This document shows positions 7,206 through 9,597 of a DNA stretch of 9,597 nt, piece by piece. A program made the translations under genes and the position numbers. The notes under the pieces are model-generated. The model ran no database searches and was not told the DNA's origin. It saw nothing but the letters and a program-made list of their open reading frames with translations. Each line of letters begins with the position of its first letter. Within the stretch, counting starts at the first letter, position 1. The stretch covers positions 1 to 9,597 of the forward strand of contig CAIQIY010000562.1 in the NCBI GenBank assembly GCA_903871975.1. Reading direction: 5' to 3'. Source of the DNA: an uncultured Chloroflexota bacterium (GTDB lineage: Bacteria > Chloroflexota > Chloroflexia > Chloroflexales > Roseiflexaceae).

Positions 7206-7222
7206 ACGGCAGCGACTGCCGT
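7206..7222 (-). terminator. Hairpin abutting the YcxB-like stop codon
   Basis: ACGGCAG-CGA-CTGCCGT is a perfect 7-bp stem with a 3-base loop, starting at the base right after the TGA on the minus strand. The stem is GC-rich and its place fits a 3'-end structure for the mutS2-LysM-YcxB transcript. No T-run follows on the minus strand, so it is at best an atypical terminator or a 3'-end stabiliser. Confidence 0.35.
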
Positions 7223-7756
7223 TCAGCGAAGCGTGCGTACAGCGAGGCGCGTCGCGATCGCTTCGCGGAACTGCGCGATCCGTTGTGGGTCACCGATCGC
7301 ACGCTTGGGCACCACGCTGTACTGCCACGAGGCTACCACGAACACGAACACCAGATCGCTCTCGAGGACCTCGCGGTACTCCGACCAGCGGCGCGCGACG
7401 CGCTGTCCGGCGATGACGAACCTGACGCCATCATCGTCGACCGTCGTCTCGTACGGCTGGCGATACGCAACGCCTGCGCGAAACGTGAGCCAGGTCATCG
7501 CCAATGGCGCCGGATCTGCGAGCATCAGGCAGCCAAGCCCGATGAAGCCGGCGGCTGCGGGCGGCGCCTGCTGTGCGAACACCAGCCAGGCGCCGAGCGC
7601 GAGCAAGCCGATCCCGAGCAGCCGAAACAACTGATGCTTCATCGTCGTGCGCTGATAGATGCGACACGCATGCAGGATCTCGTCGGTGCGCTGCGTATAG
7701 CGCAACGTGAGCGCGCCAATCGACGGCACCGCTCCAGACGTCGGCACGACACTCAT
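7223..7756 (-). CDS. YcxB-like membrane protein
   Basis: A 177-aa protein resembling the YcxB family, whose function is not established. The N-terminal segment (LTLRYTQRTDEILHACRIYQRTT, about 16-38) resembles the family's opening, followed by two hydrophobic helices (about 43-60 and 66-90). The C-terminal soluble domain (YETTVDDDGVRFVIAGQRVARRWSEYREVLESDLVFVFVVASWQYSVVPKRAIGD, about 102-156) has the strand pattern of the YcxB-like C-terminal domain, including the W-S-Y-E, F-F and V-P-K-R features. The ATG overlaps the stop of the LysM gene as ATGA (7753-7756), so it is probably coupled to it. The only Shine-Dalgarno-like sequence (AGGAG) lies 11 bases upstream inside a perfect hairpin. Family assignment is from remembered pattern, not a search. 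Confidence 0.85.
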   Translation of the reverse strand: MSVVPTSGAVPSIGALTLRYTQRTDEILHACRIYQRTTMKHQLFRLLGIGLLALGAWLVFAQQAPPAAAGFIGLGCLMLADPAPLAMTWLTFRAGVAYRQPYETTVDDDGVRFVIAGQRVARRWSEYREVLESDLVFVFVVASWQYSVVPKRAIGDPQRIAQFREAIATRLAVRTLR

Positions 7757-8400
7757 GGCAGGATCAACTCCTGCCCGGGACGAATCAGCTCGGCCTGCTC
7801 GGCTGTCAGATTATTGGCTGCCAGCAGTTGTGCCACCGTCGTGCCGTTCGACGACGCGATCCCACCCAGCGTGTCACCTTCCTGCACCACATACCGTCGC
7901 GTCTCGCCCGTCGCCGGCGCAGTGGTTGGCGCGACGGTCGGCTCGGGGGTCGCTTCTGGCGCGACAGTCGGTGTCGGTGGCACTTCGGGCGTCGCAGTCG
8001 GCAAGGTCGTCGGGACCACCGGGGCAATCGTCGGTGGTGGCGTCGGCGTCGCCGTTGGCCGCGCGGTTGGTGCGCTCGTCGCCGGAACCAGCGTCTCGGC
8101 GGCGGGTGGTGGCGTCGCCGTCGGGATCAGCGTAGGCGGCTGTGGTGGCTGTGGCGGCTGCGGTGCGCTCGCCGGCGCCGAGTACGGCAGGAGCACCGTA
8201 AACCCCGCGATCGTCAGGCTCGTCACCGGTGCGCGCGCCAGGGCAATCGCACTGCCGATCGCCAGCGAGAAGACCAACGTGGCACTGACGATCAGTGCGC
8301 GCGACGCGATGCGCCCGGCGAGCAAGCGCAGAACCGTCGCGCCGACGAACGGCACGATCAGCGCGAGGACCAGAAGCGTCAGGACGAGGGTCTGTGACAT
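7753..8400 (-). CDS. Membrane-anchored LysM-domain protein
   Basis: A 215-aa protein with hydrophobic N-terminal helices (about 4-28, 34-54 and possibly 59-74), a Pro/Thr/Ala-rich linker (about 75-166, including a PQPPQPPQPP run) and one C-terminal LysM domain (RYVVQEGDTLGGIASSNGTTVAQLLAANNL through IRPGQELILP, about 169-215). LysM domains bind N-acetylglucosamine-containing polymers such as peptidoglycan, so the linker would present the domain outside the membrane at the cell wall. No enzymatic domain is present. The frame is open further upstream to 8715, but this would run into mutS2. The ATG at 8400 has GGAGGTG 8 bases upstream and begins with a membrane helix. It lies 91 bases after mutS2 and overlaps the YcxB-like start, so the three may share a transcript. 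Confidence 0.92.
   Translation of the reverse strand: MSQTLVLTLLVLALIVPFVGATVLRLLAGRIASRALIVSATLVFSLAIGSAIALARAPVTSLTIAGFTVLLPYSAPASAPQPPQPPQPPTLIPTATPPPAAETLVPATSAPTARPTATPTPPPTIAPVVPTTLPTATPEVPPTPTVAPEATPEPTVAPTTAPATGETRRYVVQEGDTLGGIASSNGTTVAQLLAANNLTAEQAELIRPGQELILP
7757..7775 (-). promoter_or_regulatory. Hairpin covering the YcxB-like ribosome binding site
   Basis: On the minus strand GGCAGGA and TCCTGCC form a perfect 7-bp stem around the loop GTTGA, directly next to the YcxB-like ATG. The AGGAG core lies in the stem's 5' arm and loop edge, so the folded RNA would hide it. The same bases encode the last codons of the LysM domain, and ribosomes finishing that gene would melt the hairpin. 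It may be chance from the conserved GQELILP coding sequence. Confidence 0.45.
8135..8161 (-). repeat. 9-base tandem repeat, three copies (PQP-type linker)
   Basis: Three consecutive 9-base units differing by one or two bases (GGCGGCTGT, GGTGGCTGT, GGCGGCTGC on the plus strand) encode the repeated P-Q-P triplet of the LysM protein linker. Such in-frame units can change copy number by slippage and so vary linker length without breaking the gene. Confidence 0.7.
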
Positions 8401-8491
8401 AGCCGACACACCTCCGCATAGGGTGAGCGAACGGGCGCACGTGCCGCCACTCGTGTCACGCTGCGACACGCCGGCCGTGCCGCCTGGCGAA

Positions 8492-9597
8492 TCAGCGATC
8501 GACGAGGTGTGCGACCGTGACACCCTCGCCGCCGTCGGCGCCGCCACCCGTCGCGTTGGCGACGAGCGGATGACGGCGCAAGTGCTCGCGGACAACCTGG
8601 CGCAACGCGCCGGTGCCCTTGCCGTGAATGATCCGTACGAACGGTAAACTGGCCAGATATGCATCGTTGAGATACTGCTCGAGGCGCGTCGGCACGTCGG
8701 ATGCGCGCCATCCACGCATATCGAGCGTCAACGGCGCATCGGGTACGGGTGGCAACGCCACCGCACTGCTCGCTGCAACCGCACGCCCACCCATGCCATG
8801 GTCACCCGGTGCGCCGGCACCACGATCGCGCTGCAGCTCTTGCAACGCCACGCGCATGCGGAAGCCGCCAACCTGCACATCAGCCACGGCGTCCTCGTCA
8901 TCGATCGCGAGCACCTCGCCGATGAGCCCGACCGATGCCACATGCACCCGATCACCCGCCTGCAGCGGCCGCGGCGCAGGTGGGCCACTCGCCGGCGGCG
9001 CCGGCTGCCGTGCCGGTCGGAGCTGGTCCGCACGCTCACGCGTCTGCTGTAGGCGCTGCTCGGCTTCCTCGAGCCACTGACGCGATACGGTCACGCTGCG
9101 GAAATCATCGCGCAGGCGGCGCAATTGCTGACGCGCCTCGCTCAGCTGTGCCTCGATCTCGGCCTGTGCGGCGCGCCAGGCGGCATCGCGTTCGGCGGCG
9201 AAGGCATCCCGTTCAGCCCGCAGCTGGGCACGTTCCTGCTCGGCGGCGGCACGCTCATGCTCGGCGGCAGCGCGCTCGGCGGCGGCCGTCGCACGCTCGG
9301 CATGAATGCCGGCGAGCAGATTCTCGAGCTGCGCATCATCGCGTGCCAATGTGCTGCGCGCCCGGGCGACCAGCGTGGCATCGAGGCCGAGGCGTTCGGC
9401 GATCGCCAACGCATTCGATCGACCGGGCAGACCGATGGTCAGCCGATAGGTGGGCCGCAACGTCTCCAGGTCGAACTCGACCGAGCCGTTGACGACGCCG
9501 TCGGTCGCATAGGCAAATGCCTTCAGTTCGGCATAGTGCGTCGTGGCGACACCCAGAACATCGCGGTCGAGCAGGCGTTCGATGATCGCCCGCGCCA
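8492..9597 (-). CDS. mutS2: MutS2 (endonuclease MutS2 with Smr domain), N-terminal part outside window
   Basis: The C-terminal 367 codons of a MutS2 protein, usually about 780-820 aa. The window begins inside the ATPase domain: ARAIIERLLDR...GVATTHYAELKAFAYATDG (residues 1-33 of the visible part) is the family's ATTHY region, followed by LRPTYRLTIGLPGRSNALAIAERLGL. A long Glu/Ala/Arg coiled coil follows (about visible residues 87-195), then a small beta-rich domain (GDRVHVASVGLIGEVLAID, about 214-232) and a C-terminal Smr domain with the LDMRG (291-295) and HGKGTGAL (324-331) signatures that mark the nuclease or DNA-binding Smr module. MutS2 proteins act on branched DNA or, in Bacillus, on stalled ribosomes. 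It is not a mismatch-repair MutS. Translation continues off the right edge, so the start codon is not visible. The LysM gene follows 91 bases after its stop. Confidence 0.97.
   Translation of the reverse strand, partial: ARAIIERLLDRDVLGVATTHYAELKAFAYATDGVVNGSVEFDLETLRPTYRLTIGLPGRSNALAIAERLGLDATLVARARSTLARDDAQLENLLAGIHAERATAAAERAAAEHERAAAEQERAQLRAERDAFAAERDAAWRAAQAEIEAQLSEARQQLRRLRDDFRSVTVSRQWLEEAEQRLQQTRERADQLRPARQPAPPASGPPAPRPLQAGDRVHVASVGLIGEVLAIDDEDAVADVQVGGFRMRVALQELQRDRGAGAPGDHGMGGRAVAASSAVALPPVPDAPLTLDMRGWRASDVPTRLEQYLNDAYLASLPFVRIIHGKGTGALRQVVREHLRRHPLVANATGGGADGGEGVTVAHLVDR

Larger units (their letters stand above)
6809..7222. other. Intergenic region between convergent genes
   Basis: About 414 bases lie between the DUF59 stop and the YcxB-like stop. 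Open frames here have no ribosome sites and their translations look like random GC-rich coding. The stretch contains a nested perfect palindrome (6873-6911), a small GGCGC/GCGCC stem just after the DUF59 stop (6830-6846), an ACGGTG/CACCGT stem (7134-7153) and a hairpin adjoining the YcxB-like stop (7206-7222). No canonical terminator with a T-run is seen on either strand. Confidence 0.6.

Noticed and set aside
8401..8491. A terminator or promoter between mutS2 and the LysM gene
   Set aside because: Only a weak GTGTC/GACAC stem and no convincing -10/-35 pair are visible, so nothing separates the two genes with confidence.
8401..8715. N-terminal extension of the LysM gene
   Set aside because: The extension overlaps mutS2 in another frame. 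The ATG at 8400 has a strong ribosome site and opens with a membrane helix.

Overview
The window is a GC-rich bacterial chromosome segment with tightly packed, often overlapping genes and no mobile elements, RNA genes or CRISPR. The best guess for the source is a member of the Chloroflexota (Chloroflexus/Roseiflexus-like). This rests on the Thr/Pro-rich linker in front of a single LysM domain, the GT-C/GT4 mix and the base composition. It is an inference from style, not a database match.

Region 1 (1-6030, all minus strand) is a five-gene glycan or glycoconjugate assembly operon, read from right to left. The order is a GT4 glycosyltransferase with intact motifs (4810-6030), a multi-pass GT-C-type glycosyltransferase (3128-4813), a second GT4 (1861-3099), a third GT4-like enzyme with an altered EX7E motif (636-1859), and a class I SAM methyltransferase that runs off the left edge (1-639). 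Junctions are GTGA and ATGA overlaps, a one-base gap and one 28-base gap, so the genes are almost certainly co-transcribed and partly translationally coupled. The cytoplasmic GT4 enzymes would add sugars to a carrier, the membrane GT-C would use a lipid-linked sugar on the outer face, and the methyltransferase could modify or cap the product. No polymerase, flippase or exporter is visible here, so the product cannot be named.

Region 2 (6031-6490) is a divergent control region with a candidate promoter for each side, a perfect inverted repeat and three copies of CACGGTG. To its right on the plus strand lies a small MIP18/DUF59 (SufT/PaaD-like) gene (6491-6808), a family tied to iron-sulfur cluster assembly.

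Region 3 (6809-7222) is a gap between convergent genes. It holds a striking nested palindrome (6873-6911) and a short hairpin that abuts the next gene's stop codon.

Region 4 (7223-9597, minus strand) reads right to left as mutS2 (C-terminal 367 codons only), a membrane-anchored LysM protein, and a YcxB-like membrane protein. The last two overlap by ATGA. A perfect hairpin just before the YcxB-like start codon covers its only Shine-Dalgarno-like sequence, which suggests translational coupling.

I see no convincing new defence or mobile system. The observations most worth checking are the nested palindrome, the SD-covering hairpin, the repeat cluster in the divergent control region and the LysM/YcxB-like gene pair next to mutS2.
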